DNA from: JAQWQB01 sp047636995
GTDB lineage: Bacteria; Bacteroidota; Bacteroidia; Flavobacteriales_D; Sanyastnellaceae
Reading direction: 5' to 3'
Assembly: GCA_047636995.1 (NCBI GenBank)
Contig: JBLIGQ010000006.1
Location: forward strand, 42,269 to 106,268
DNA length: 64,000 nucleotides
The position numbers and the translations under genes were made by a program. The notes below the pieces were generated by a model that did not search any database, had not been told where the DNA came from, and was given only the letters and a program-made list of their open reading frames with translations. This document shows, piece by piece, positions 53,502-62,167 of the stretch (position 1 is the stretch's first letter; each line of letters begins with the position of its first letter).

Positions 53502-54682
53502 ATCTGCTGAAAATAGCTTGGAAAAACATCGCCTCAAAACCACTAAATACTTCCTTGAGCCTGATTCTACTCGCTTTTGGTGTTGGTGTTATTTCGCTCC
53601 TTTTGATTCTAGAAACGAGATTGAAAGAGCAATTCGACCGAAACATTAAAGACATTGACATGGTTTTAGGTGCGAAAGGAAGTCCGCTTCAGCTCATCTT
53701 AGCGAATGTCTATCACATTGACGCTCCTACCGGGAATATCTCACGAAAAGAAGCTGAGAAAATCATTCGAAATCCATTGATTGAGGAAGGCATTCCGTTG
53801 GCCTATGGAGACAATTATAAAATGTTCCGAATTGTAGGAACAACCCATCAGTATCCAAGGCACTACGAAGTGGAATTGGCACAGGGAAGGCTTTTTGACA
53901 CCTCTTACGCCGTTACAATTGGAAGTAAAGTAGCCGAGGAATTAGGCCTTCAACTAGGTGATACATTCCACAGCGCACACGGACTGCAAGATGAAACCGA
54001 TGTGCACACCAACAAAGACTTCACAGTTGTAGGCGTCTTCAAAGAAAGCAGTTCTGTAATTGATCAATTGATTCTGACCGAAATGAGCTCTATTTGGGGC
54101 GTACACGAACATGTGGGCGAAGAAACAGGCAAAGATCCGTCTGATGAAATCACCGCGGTTCTGCTCAAGAAAAAAAGTCCGCTCGCCATTGTCTTACTTC
54201 CAAATCTTTTGAGGGAAACAAACATGCAAATTGCTCTTCCTGCTATCGAAATCAACAGATTGACCCAAAATTTCGGCATCGGAATGAATACATTACAGGC
54301 CATCGCAATCTTAATCATGGTCCTCTCATTCATCAGCGTGTTTATTTCACTCTACAATTCCATGCGTGAGCGGAAGTATGAACTCGCATTAATGCGGAGC
54401 ATGGGAGGAACTCGAACCACCCTATTCTCACTCATTCTGTCAGAAGGGTTCTTGATGACTTTTGTGGGGCTCTTGCTCGGATTGTTTCTGAGTCGGATTG
54501 GAATGATGGTGCTTTCGTCAGTAATGGAAGACCAGTTCAATTACGATGTAACAAACTTTGGCATTCTTCCAATGGAGTGGTTACTGATTGGAATCACTAT
54601 TTTTGTTGGAGTTCTGGCATCGTTGTTGCCTGCAATCTCAGCAGTAAGACTCGATATCTCTAAAATACTCGCAGATGGCTAA
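53498..54682 (+). CDS. FtsX/MacB-type ABC permease
   Basis: 394 residues. One N-terminal helix (NTSLSLILLAFGVGVISLLLIL), a periplasmic domain (about 45-270; DMVLGAKGSPLQLILANVYHID at its start), then three C-terminal helices in the FtsX domain, with the loop LMRSMGGTRTTLFSLILSEG typical of that fold. It works with the preceding ATPase. The DUF3299-like secreted gene that follows (8-base overlap) makes a three-gene operon. The context hints at metal or cofactor handling but the substrate is unknown. Confidence 0.88.
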   Translation: MNLLKIAWKNIASKPLNTSLSLILLAFGVGVISLLLILETRLKEQFDRNIKDIDMVLGAKGSPLQLILANVYHIDAPTGNISRKEAEKIIRNPLIEEGIPLAYGDNYKMFRIVGTTHQYPRHYEVELAQGRLFDTSYAVTIGSKVAEELGLQLGDTFHSAHGLQDETDVHTNKDFTVVGVFKESSSVIDQLILTEMSSIWGVHEHVGEETGKDPSDEITAVLLKKKSPLAIVLLPNLLRETNMQIALPAIEINRLTQNFGIGMNTLQAIAILIMVLSFISVFISLYNSMRERKYELALMRSMGGTRTTLFSLILSEGFLMTFVGLLLGLFLSRIGMMVLSSVMEDQFNYDVTNFGILPMEWLLIGITIFVGVLASLLPAISAVRLDISKILADG

Positions 54683-55241
54683 GTGGATGAAATACGTAAG
54701 TGTGATAATGGTAATTGTGGTTGTAGCTTCGCTCAATTTAAGCTCAACTTGCAAGCCAAAGGTGATGAACAACAATAAGTTGATTGATCTTGCCTTGAAT
54801 CATCCTTCCATTCCTAGTGTGGCTGAAACCTTCGAATTGACTTCTGAAGCGAATGCAGCTATTGAAGAATTAACTTGGACTCAGCTCGCAGATTGTGAAT
54901 TCAAAGACATGTACATTGAAGAGTTGGACGCCTACTACTGGAAGCCAACTTTTGGAGATAAAGTCCTCGCCCTTGAAGGACAAGAAGTGTTCATCACGGG
55001 CTATATGATTCCTGTAGATTACGACGAAGATTTCTACGTTCTTTCAAGATATCCTTTTGCAAATTGCTTCTTTTGTGGCGGGGCAGGACCAGAATCTGTA
55101 ATTGATTTGCGCTTCGCGGCGAAGACAAGAAAGTACGAAACTGACGAACGTTTAACTTTTCGTGGTAAATTGGCGTTGAACGCGAACGACGTCTATCAAA
55201 TGAATTACATCCTTGAAGGCGCTCGTGAATACAAGCCTTAA
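54675..55241 (+). CDS. DUF3299-like secreted protein
   Basis: 188 residues with an N-terminal hydrophobic segment (YVSVIMVIVVVASLNL) followed by Cys in SSTCKPK, so possibly a lipoprotein. The mature domain has GQEVFITGYMIPVDYDEDFYVL and NCFFCGGAGPES, the latter a paired-Cys motif that suggests metal binding. This matches the DUF3299-type layout only in outline (the HVPPP box of the Vibrio members is absent), so the family name is tentative. It overlaps the permease gene by 8 bases. The broken DUF3667 gene follows immediately. Confidence 0.65.
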   Translation: MAKWMKYVSVIMVIVVVASLNLSSTCKPKVMNNNKLIDLALNHPSIPSVAETFELTSEANAAIEELTWTQLADCEFKDMYIEELDAYYWKPTFGDKVLALEGQEVFITGYMIPVDYDEDFYVLSRYPFANCFFCGGAGPESVIDLRFAAKTRKYETDERLTFRGKLALNANDVYQMNYILEGAREYKP

Positions 55242-56011
55242 CCCCCGGAACTAAGTAAATCAGATCAGTGTAAATCGTGCGGCGAACCTTTAGCTGAACC
55301 TTATTGTGCCCATTGCGGACAATCTCCCTCTAAGGGAAAACTTACTATAAAACGTGCCTTTGGTGATCTCTTGAATGCAGTGACCAACGTCGAGCGCAGA
55401 TTCACTTTCACCATCACTCGAATGACTACCGCTCCCGGATTGGTTATTAAAGAATTTCTAGACGGAAAAACCAGACCTTACTTCTTGCCTTCGAGGTTGG
55501 CCTTCACTATGCTGACCATTAGCACCATTGTTATTCTAAAGACAGGCCTCTTTGACTTATCACAGCACGCATTCAGCAACTCTGCTTCCATGTTAGATAG
55601 TTAGTGAACAACCAATGAACAAATTCAATTGCTCTTCAATGCATTTGCTTCTTGGCTTTTGTTCCGAAAACGCAGATACAACTATGCCGAGCTCTTCGTT
55701 GCCAATACCTTTATGATCGGTCACCTCGCTTTTATTGGCCTTTGTATTGTTCCCTTTAATTACCTCATTCCCTCGGTAGAAACCTTCGGAATAATCAACA
55801 TCGCCTTTTCTATAAGCGTCTCCGCATTATTTTACAGCTTTGCCTACAAACAGTGGCTCAAAGACCTTTGGGGGAGTCCATTGCAAGAGGAGTGATGACC
55901 GCATTATTAGGTATCACTTTGATGCTAGTGGGACTCTTTCTTCTTGGGATTGTAGTTGCAATCAGTGCCCTCCTGATTAAAGAATTAATGCTCATTTCTT
56001 TACTGCACTAA
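55242..56011 (+). pseudogene. Broken DUF3667 membrane protein gene
   Basis: The sequence still encodes nearly all of a DUF3667 protein: CKSCGEPLAEPYCAHCGQ (zinc-ribbon-like start, from 55269), RRFTFTITRMTTAPGLV, the first membrane helix near 55500, ASWLLFRKRRYNYAELF after 55640 and two more helices. It is broken in three ways: no ATG, GTG or TTG precedes the zinc ribbon in frame (the stop of the DUF3299-like gene lies in the same frame just upstream); two consecutive in-frame stops TAG TGA at 55602-55607; and a frame change at 55895, where the last helix (MTALLGITLMLVGLFLLG) continues in another frame to 56011. It has almost full length, so decay appears recent. Confidence 0.8.
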
Positions 56012-56041
56012 AAAAGGCCAATCGTACGATTGGCCTTTTTT
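56010..56041. terminator. Perfect palindromic bidirectional terminator
   Basis: A 32-base perfect palindrome centred on GTAC: AAAAAAGGCCAATCGT followed by its complement. The arms carry A- and T-runs so it can terminate both the plus-strand pseudogene operon and the minus-strand metallopeptidase gene. Confidence 0.9.
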
Positions 56042-56066
56042 AAAAAAATTTTTGTTTGATTCCGTC

Positions 56067-59000
56067 TTATGGACAAGCCGTGCTAAATAAACCTAGGAAG
56101 ACGAGCATGTCTGTAGAATTGACTGTGCCATCTCCGTTCAAGTCTGCATTGCAATTTGCTTGGCAACCAAAGTCTCCGAGGAGAATTAAAAGGTCAGCCA
56201 CATTAATGAATCCATCAAAGTTGAAGTCACCTAAACATGGTGCTTGTTCATCAACATCAATCACATTATTGCAGTTGTTGTCAATTCCTTCAGCTGTTCC
56301 TGGTGCATTCGGATAAACATCACCTCGTGTATCGTCACAATCTGTGTTGTCTGAAACATAACCACCTGGCTGATCGCATTCACTCAATGTGGTATTTACA
56401 TCTCCAAATCCATCATTATCTGCATCTGCGTACCATAAAGAAGGAAGGCACTCACTAGCGTCAATGATGCCATTGCAGTTGTTGTCAATACCTTCCGCTG
56501 TTCCTGGCGCATTCGGATAAACATCACCTCGTGTATCATCACAATCAGTATTGTCTGCTACAAAACCACCTGGCTGATTGCATTCACTTAGTGTCGTATT
56601 GACGTCTCCAAATCCATCATTATCTGCATCTGCGTACCATAAAGAAGGAAGGCACTCACCAGCGTCAATGATGCCATTGCAGTTGTTGTCAATACCTTCC
56701 GCTGTTCCTGGTGCATTCGGGAAGACATCACCTCGTGTATCATCACAATCAGTATTGTCTGCTACAAAACCTGTTGGTTGATCACAATCACTGAATGTGT
56801 TGTTGATGTCACCAAAACCATCATTATCGGTATCAGCAAACCAAACTACAGGAACACAAGTCTGTTCAAGAATTTGTGTGTATTGCGAAGCACAATAACT
56901 GATTGTTTGATCACTTACTACACAAGCTGTATTGGTGAAATCTACCAACGCTTCGCCAACAAAGATGTCATCTACATACCATCCTTCTGCTGAAACAAAG
57001 TTGTCAGAAGCTAACCTCCAACGAATCGAAATTGTCTGTCCTGCGAATGAACTCAAATCAACGAGGGTTTGAATGAAACCACCGCTTCCTCCAGACCATG
57101 CATTCTGGCCACTCAAGGCACTTGCCGGATTCACGTTCAACGTTGAGTTGTATCCATTCTGTGTAATCAAAGCTTCTGCATCTACCCAATTCGTTCCATC
57201 AGTAGATGTTTCAAGGACACCACCATCCCAGTTTGCTTCTGTGTTATAGAAATGCCAGAAACTCAAGAAAGTTACTGCTGAGATGTTAGACACGTTTGGC
57301 AATACTAAATATTGATCACTTTCTTGTCCCGGATCAGAAGCAAACCAAGCGTTCGTAGGGCTATTCGTTCTTACTGAACTCAAGTTCCAGTCAAATCCAG
57401 GAATGTTGTTTGAAACAGCATAACCTGCTGCCCCTGACTCCAAATTATCTTGAAACTCAATGATAGAGAAAGGTGTAGCCGGAGCTGAAACCTGATAAGT
57501 ACATTCAATCACCGTTCCATCAGGTAAGTCGCCTAAGTTAAATGTAAGGTTGTTACCTGCTGCCGTTACGGCGCAAGAGGCTGAACCAGAAACATAGTTT
57601 ACGTCAGAAGGAATAGCATCTGTTACAATTACATTCGTCACTAAACCTCCCGTGTTATTAGACACCGTAAGCGTAACGATCATGGTTCCATTGGCTTCAA
57701 TGGTATCACTGCTTGTCTTCTCAATTCCAACAGCACAGTCTCCACTTAATTCATAAGATTCAACGCTGTCATTGACATCACTTGAACTTCCTTGACTTGC
57801 ATTTACGCCAAGACCTCTACGTGCAAAAGCTTCCCAGATTAAACACTTATTCACACCTCCGTTGAGCAATTCGTCAGCCAAAAGAATACCGTCTCTTCCA
57901 TCTACAAATCCTGGTGAACAAGGCTGAAGCTTTAAACCTTCAATGACCAATTCCAGTGCGATGTTATTTCCTCCTGTTCCATTATATAAATCCGAATCGT
58001 ATCCGTATTCATCAATGAGTAGCCAAGTCATGTCCCACAATATCGTACACCATACAGATCCCACACCGTGAGGAATACTCACAGCATTAATGTCGACATA
58101 CGTCAATGGATTTACGCCAAGATCTGTTGAATAAGGGTAAGGACGAATACCTGGCCCAGCAATACCCGCTCCAATGGAGTAGTTGCCAATCCCCCTTGCC
58201 TCAGCAGCAAAGTCACTGGCATCCATCGTCATAATGAGGCCGAAGTAATCACTCCATCCCTCTCCCATCTGCTCTTGATTGAACAAACAACCTACATTGT
58301 CTGCACCACCTGTAAGTCGGATAGAAATTCCATGTCCGTACTCATGTGTGATTACACCATTGTCAAGGTCACTATCTCTATTGACTGAAGGAGACAAAGT
58401 GAGTGTAGAGTTTACGTTGCCCGCAATAAGTTCCGCTTTCAGCGTGTTTCCGTCAGCCAAAGAAATCATAACAGAGGGAATCGATAGTCCGGGGTCTACA
58501 CCGCCCATTGCGAAAGGTGCATCTCCTAAATTCTGCACCATGATTACTGCTACTGCACCTCCATTTTCAGCATTCAACACCTTATCTACAAAGCTGCAGT
58601 TTCCGCGATCAATGAGCACAATTTTTCCAGCATACTCTGTTCCAAAGAGTGGATTACACGCTTCCGTTGGATTTGCTGTTCCATCATCAGCTAAAATCAC
58701 ATCAGCTGTCCAAGTTCCCACTTGAGGACCAAACACAGCAACAAAACCTCCATAACTATTTCCATTGGCTAAGATGATAGGAGCCTGAGCACCATCCCAT
58801 TCATACATCTGCATGCGCGGCTGTTGTCCGTCTGGAGGGGTCCCGAAGTTGGCATTGTTTAATCCACTTCCGTCTTGTGCATCAGCAAGCACTTCGTCAG
58901 ACCCTAATCCGCCGTTCCCATAATTATTCACCTGAAAATTCCCACTTTGTTCATCAAATCCGTAATTGTACATCACGTCATGTATGAGGTTATTCCAATA

Positions 59001-60026
59001 GAACAAGTTGGTAATTGCGGCGGCTTGATAATCAATTGGTGAGAGTGCTAAGTCTAAAGGAAAATCAAAATCAAGGCCAGCTCCCCCGTCAGGTGAAAAC
59101 CCAGCTACATTGTCAGCGTTACGGTCTTCACTAGCCCAAACGTTGTTTCCTCTTGTAATGGTATATTCTGGGCCTGTACTTCCATTGGTATCATGCCATC
59201 CGAAAGGCGAAGCTGCAAGGTTGTTATTCCATGGGGAAGCCTGCAATGTGCGAACTCCGTTGTAAGGCGATTCAAGTGGCTCAGCAAACACGCGGTAGCT
59301 GTTCGCTAGCACCGGGGAAGCTGGTGTAAGCATTGGATTTCTCCCTGCAGTTACGTTAGACACACATGCTTCTGCATGAGAGTGATCTGAGGCTTCGTCC
59401 CATTCACATGTCTTGATCCAGTTGTCTTTCGAAATGATGCTTCCATTCGATGCATCAACTCGCACTTGCCACCAATTCACATTGTCTGTCATTCGAATCA
59501 CCAATTCCCAAGCAAGATTAACTGATGAGTTTGATGTTTGAATGAAGACCAATTGGAACGGGATGTCTTCTGAAGAAATATTCGCTGAGTTGAAGCTTCC
59601 TTTTTGATTCGCACCTTGACCAGCTTGAACCAACTGCACGTCAGACACAGCTGACTTCAAGTGATTTGCTGCTGCCATGAGCGCTTGCTCGGCTGTCAAT
59701 TGTGGCTGCGACGAAGAGATCATTCGGTCTAAACCATGAATGAAACCATCTGTTGTTGTAATTAGCTTTCCACTTGGGTCTGTAACCACATTCAATATAG
59801 CGTTGTGCACAGGAATCCCACCTACACTCTGTTGAATGTAATGGATTGAATGTCCGTGCTTCCGATTAACCACCTCACGCATGTGAATGGCGTCCTCAAG
59901 TTCGCTTGCTTTAAATTGCTCAGATTGACTGAGTGTGCTTTTGAGCTGTCCCCAAGAAGATTGAGCCGCACAATTTACCGATAATAGCACGAGGGCTAGT
60001 AACGAAAGAGTTAAATTACGTCGCAT
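56067..60026 (-). CDS. Secreted M36 metallopeptidase with MopE repeats and dockerin-like tail
   Basis: 1319 residues. Signal peptide MRRNLTLSLLALVLLSVNCAAQ, then an FTP-type propeptide (VNRKHGHSIHYIQQSVGGIPVHNAIL) and the fungalysin catalytic domain with the zinc site HEYGH at 561-565. A PA domain is inserted before it (GKIVLIDRGNCSFVDKVLNAENGGA). A DUF11-like repeat (SSDTIEANGTMIVTLTVSNN) and a MAM/jelly-roll-like domain follow. Three 68-residue MopE-type repeats (CLPSLWYADADNDGFGD...) come next. The tail ends in two dockerin-like calcium loops (DFNFDGFINVADLLILLGDFG, DLNGDGTVNSTDMLVFLG). No T9SS sorting domain is seen. Confidence 0.92.
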   Translation of the reverse strand: MRRNLTLSLLALVLLSVNCAAQSSWGQLKSTLSQSEQFKASELEDAIHMREVVNRKHGHSIHYIQQSVGGIPVHNAILNVVTDPSGKLITTTDGFIHGLDRMISSSQPQLTAEQALMAAANHLKSAVSDVQLVQAGQGANQKGSFNSANISSEDIPFQLVFIQTSNSSVNLAWELVIRMTDNVNWWQVRVDASNGSIISKDNWIKTCEWDEASDHSHAEACVSNVTAGRNPMLTPASPVLANSYRVFAEPLESPYNGVRTLQASPWNNNLAASPFGWHDTNGSTGPEYTITRGNNVWASEDRNADNVAGFSPDGGAGLDFDFPLDLALSPIDYQAAAITNLFYWNNLIHDVMYNYGFDEQSGNFQVNNYGNGGLGSDEVLADAQDGSGLNNANFGTPPDGQQPRMQMYEWDGAQAPIILANGNSYGGFVAVFGPQVGTWTADVILADDGTANPTEACNPLFGTEYAGKIVLIDRGNCSFVDKVLNAENGGAVAVIMVQNLGDAPFAMGGVDPGLSIPSVMISLADGNTLKAELIAGNVNSTLTLSPSVNRDSDLDNGVITHEYGHGISIRLTGGADNVGCLFNQEQMGEGWSDYFGLIMTMDASDFAAEARGIGNYSIGAGIAGPGIRPYPYSTDLGVNPLTYVDINAVSIPHGVGSVWCTILWDMTWLLIDEYGYDSDLYNGTGGNNIALELVIEGLKLQPCSPGFVDGRDGILLADELLNGGVNKCLIWEAFARRGLGVNASQGSSSDVNDSVESYELSGDCAVGIEKTSSDTIEANGTMIVTLTVSNNTGGLVTNVIVTDAIPSDVNYVSGSASCAVTAAGNNLTFNLGDLPDGTVIECTYQVSAPATPFSIIEFQDNLESGAAGYAVSNNIPGFDWNLSSVRTNSPTNAWFASDPGQESDQYLVLPNVSNISAVTFLSFWHFYNTEANWDGGVLETSTDGTNWVDAEALITQNGYNSTLNVNPASALSGQNAWSGGSGGFIQTLVDLSSFAGQTISIRWRLASDNFVSAEGWYVDDIFVGEALVDFTNTACVVSDQTISYCASQYTQILEQTCVPVVWFADTDNDGFGDINNTFSDCDQPTGFVADNTDCDDTRGDVFPNAPGTAEGIDNNCNGIIDAGECLPSLWYADADNDGFGDVNTTLSECNQPGGFVADNTDCDDTRGDVYPNAPGTAEGIDNNCNGIIDASECLPSLWYADADNDGFGDVNTTLSECDQPGGYVSDNTDCDDTRGDVYPNAPGTAEGIDNNCNNVIDVDEQAPCLGDFNFDGFINVADLLILLGDFGCQANCNADLNGDGTVNSTDMLVFLGLFSTACP
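56247..56858 (-). repeat. Three 204-bp tandem repeats coding MopE-type domains
   Basis: Copies at 56858-56655, 56654-56451 and 56450-56247, inside the metallopeptidase gene. Copies 2 and 3 are nearly identical; copy 1 is more diverged. Each encodes 68 residues with DxDNDGFGD, TDCDD and GIDNNCN, the pattern of a putative metal-binding MopE motif. The high identity points to recent duplication or continuing homogenisation. Confidence 0.92.
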
Positions 60027-60119
60027 TAGAAGTCCAAAGGTTAATGGACGCTTAAGATACGGAGAATTCTAGAAACATTTTCGCGGTAAGTCAGGTTTCA
60101 GGTCGAAATGGGACATGAA

Positions 60120-60779
60120 CTACTCTTTTTTGGGCACGAACTGATTATAGTAATTCCACAAGTCTTCGTTGAGCATATCTACAACGCGTGTTGTTTTGCG
60201 CTTAAATGGAAGAGAACCCCAAGTGCGAACATAAAATGGAAATGGTTTGTGCAACTGCACGAATTCATTGCTTTTAATAATCATTGCTTCGAACATCGGG
60301 TCATCACCATTTCCTTTTTCATTTGCGAAGGTGGTGTCAGCCCGCAAGGACGTCATCTCTGCAGTAAGGTAAGGTTTTGACCCTCTAAAAGCCATAACAG
60401 GTGTAGGTTCTAGGTCGAAATTGTAATACGTAATTGAATCCCATTGTTGATTTAGGACGAACTGAGTATCGCTCGCTTTGAAAAAGTAGACCTCACTAAA
60501 ATTGTAATTGTGTTGAAACGCTTTAACCACTTCGTAGTTTTTCAAGTCCAACTCTTCTTGGATTGCTTCGGCACGCTGAGGCATTTCGCGCTCCAATGCC
60601 ACTTTTATAGCAATTTCGTTTTCAGGCAAACGCACTAACAAAGCACCTGATTTCAACTGACTCATCTGGTCAATGGCCAACTGAAGAAACCAAACGGACG
60701 TTCCACGCTGCACTTCATCTTGGCCGAAGCCATTAAGTGAAAAAAAGATTAACAAGACAATTAACGCAAGTTGCTTCAT
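60120..60779 (-). CDS. Secreted protein of unknown function
   Basis: 219 residues with a signal peptide (MKQLALIVLLIFFSLNGFG). The mature part is a mixed alpha/beta domain with VWFLQLAIDQMSQLKSGALLVRLP and EREMPQRAEAIQEELDLKN as helices and a strand-rich second half (EVYFFKASDTQFVLN, YYNFDLEPTPVMAFRG). I do not recognise a family. It is transcribed in the direction of the metallopeptidase gene, 93 bases upstream of it. Only 36 bases lie between it and trhO, so a trhO-downstream operon is possible. A TACCTTTT box 4 bases before its ATG is another candidate start. Confidence 0.7.
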   Translation of the reverse strand: MKQLALIVLLIFFSLNGFGQDEVQRGTSVWFLQLAIDQMSQLKSGALLVRLPENEIAIKVALEREMPQRAEAIQEELDLKNYEVVKAFQHNYNFSEVYFFKASDTQFVLNQQWDSITYYNFDLEPTPVMAFRGSKPYLTAEMTSLRADTTFANEKGNGDDPMFEAMIIKSNEFVQLHKPFPFYVRTWGSLPFKRKTTRVVDMLNEDLWNYYNQFVPKKE

Positions 60780-60815
60780 TCCGAAAAGGTAAGGCTCAAA
60801 AGTTGGAAAGAGGGA

Positions 60816-61859
60816 TTAATCTTTACTCGAAACCTTGAATTTTAGCGCTTCTGACCTGCCCTTCTTGAAAATCTTATTGCTGTTGAGTTTTCCTCTCCGC
60901 AGCTCCTTCTGCGTTTCAATTGGCAATTCAAATGTCTCTTTGCAATCTAAAGAACAACATGTATTCATAGCTGATTTGCACTTTTCACACTGGATAAAAA
61001 GCAGATTACAGGCCATATTGGAGCAATTAGTATGCTCATCACAAGTCGCTCCACATTGATGACAAACCGCAATTACATCGTCAGAAATACGCTCACCTCT
61101 TCGTTCATCGAACACAAAGTTCTTCCCGATATAGCGGTTTTCCAATCCGTATTCATTCACCTGACGCGTATATTCTATGATTCCACCTTCCAGCTGATGT
61201 ACATTCGGATAGCCTTGGTGCTTGAACCAGGCGCTTGCTTTTTCGCAACGAATTCCGCCCGTGCAATACATCACAATGTTCTTGTCTTGCTTCCCTTCAA
61301 GTAATTCTGTAACTACCTCTATCTCCTCTCTGAAGGTATCAACATCAGGTGTTATGGCCCCTTTGAAATGGCCCACTTCAGATTCATAGTGGTTGCGCAT
61401 GTCAATCAATATGGTATCGTCTTTGGACGTCAGTTCATTGAATTCAGCGGCAGAAAGGTGTTTCCCTATGTTGGTCACATCGAAAGTCTTATCATTCAAA
61501 CCATCAGCAACAATCTTCTCACGAATATTGATTTTGAGCTTGTAGAACGATTTCCCATCATCCTCAACGGCAACATTCAAACGGATGCCCTTCATAAAAG
61601 AGATTGAAAACAGATGTTCTTTGAAGTTTTCGAATTGAGCAGTAGGAAGACTTATTTGCGCGTTGATTCCTTCGGTAGATACATAGGTTCTTCCATACAC
61701 CTGGATTTCATCCCAATTGGCATAAAGGTAATCACGGAAAAAGGAAGGGTTATTTATGTGCGCGTATTGATAAAAAGAAAGCGTCATTCTTTCTTCATCG
61801 CTTTGCTTTAGACGCTCAATAAGGACCTTCCTGTCAATTTGATTGTGGAGCTGTTTCAT
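60816..61859 (-). CDS. trhO: tRNA uridine(34) hydroxylase
   Basis: Hydroxylates uridine 34 of tRNAs, using O2, as the first step to 5-methoxyuridine-type wobble modifications. 347 residues from the ATG at 61859. N-terminal acylphosphatase-like domain (EINGA-type region around YVSTEGINAQISL), then a rhodanese domain with the active-site CTGGIRCEKASAW and the YPNVHQLEGGIIEY segment. A C-terminal Cys-rich tail (CHQCGATCDEHTNC, MNTCCSLDC) is typical of the Bacteroidota form. The 100 upstream in-frame codons contain the promoter and are excluded. The gene was formerly yceA. Confidence 0.93.
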   Translation of the reverse strand: MKQLHNQIDRKVLIERLKQSDEERMTLSFYQYAHINNPSFFRDYLYANWDEIQVYGRTYVSTEGINAQISLPTAQFENFKEHLFSISFMKGIRLNVAVEDDGKSFYKLKINIREKIVADGLNDKTFDVTNIGKHLSAAEFNELTSKDDTILIDMRNHYESEVGHFKGAITPDVDTFREEIEVVTELLEGKQDKNIVMYCTGGIRCEKASAWFKHQGYPNVHQLEGGIIEYTRQVNEYGLENRYIGKNFVFDERRGERISDDVIAVCHQCGATCDEHTNCSNMACNLLFIQCEKCKSAMNTCCSLDCKETFELPIETQKELRRGKLNSNKIFKKGRSEALKFKVSSKD

Positions 61860-61918
61860 CACTGTACAATTACAAGTTATACGTGTTTTTGCGTTACAAT
61901 CCCTTGCAGGAATAAGTA

Positions 61919-61926
61919 CAAAGATA
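61919..61926 (-). promoter_or_regulatory. -7 box of trhO (TATCTTTG)
   Basis: Exact TAnnTTTG match on the minus strand, 59 bases before the ATG at 61859. The rest of the 308-base divergent gap (61860-62167) holds only the box at 62123 and no gene. Confidence 0.5.
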
Positions 61927-62122
61927 CGAAAACGAGTCATGAATAGAGGGCATTGATCTTGGCTCGCATGACGTCGAAGGGGCATCCTTTTCGGTGAAAT
62001 GAATTCTGTTTTCAACAATCGTCGATTTCCGAGAACGCCAACTGCGCAAAAACCTTCTTCGCCCCTTAAAATAGAATTTATCAAACAATCGTAATTTTTA
62101 AACGCTAAACTGACCACTTCTT

Positions 62123-62130
62123 TAACTTTG
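62123..62130 (+). promoter_or_regulatory. -7 box of the T9SS propeller gene (TAACTTTG)
   Basis: Exact TAnnTTTG match, 37 bases before the ATG at 62168. It overlaps the region just before the in-frame ATG at 62132, which is therefore not the start. Confidence 0.6.
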
Positions 62131-62167
62131 CATGCAGTGTATCTTAGCTCTTCTAACAAGCACCAAC

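Noticed and set aside
61860..62159. 100-residue N-terminal extension of TrhO
   Set aside because: It contains the trhO -7 box and has no similarity to TrhO; the family start is at 61859.
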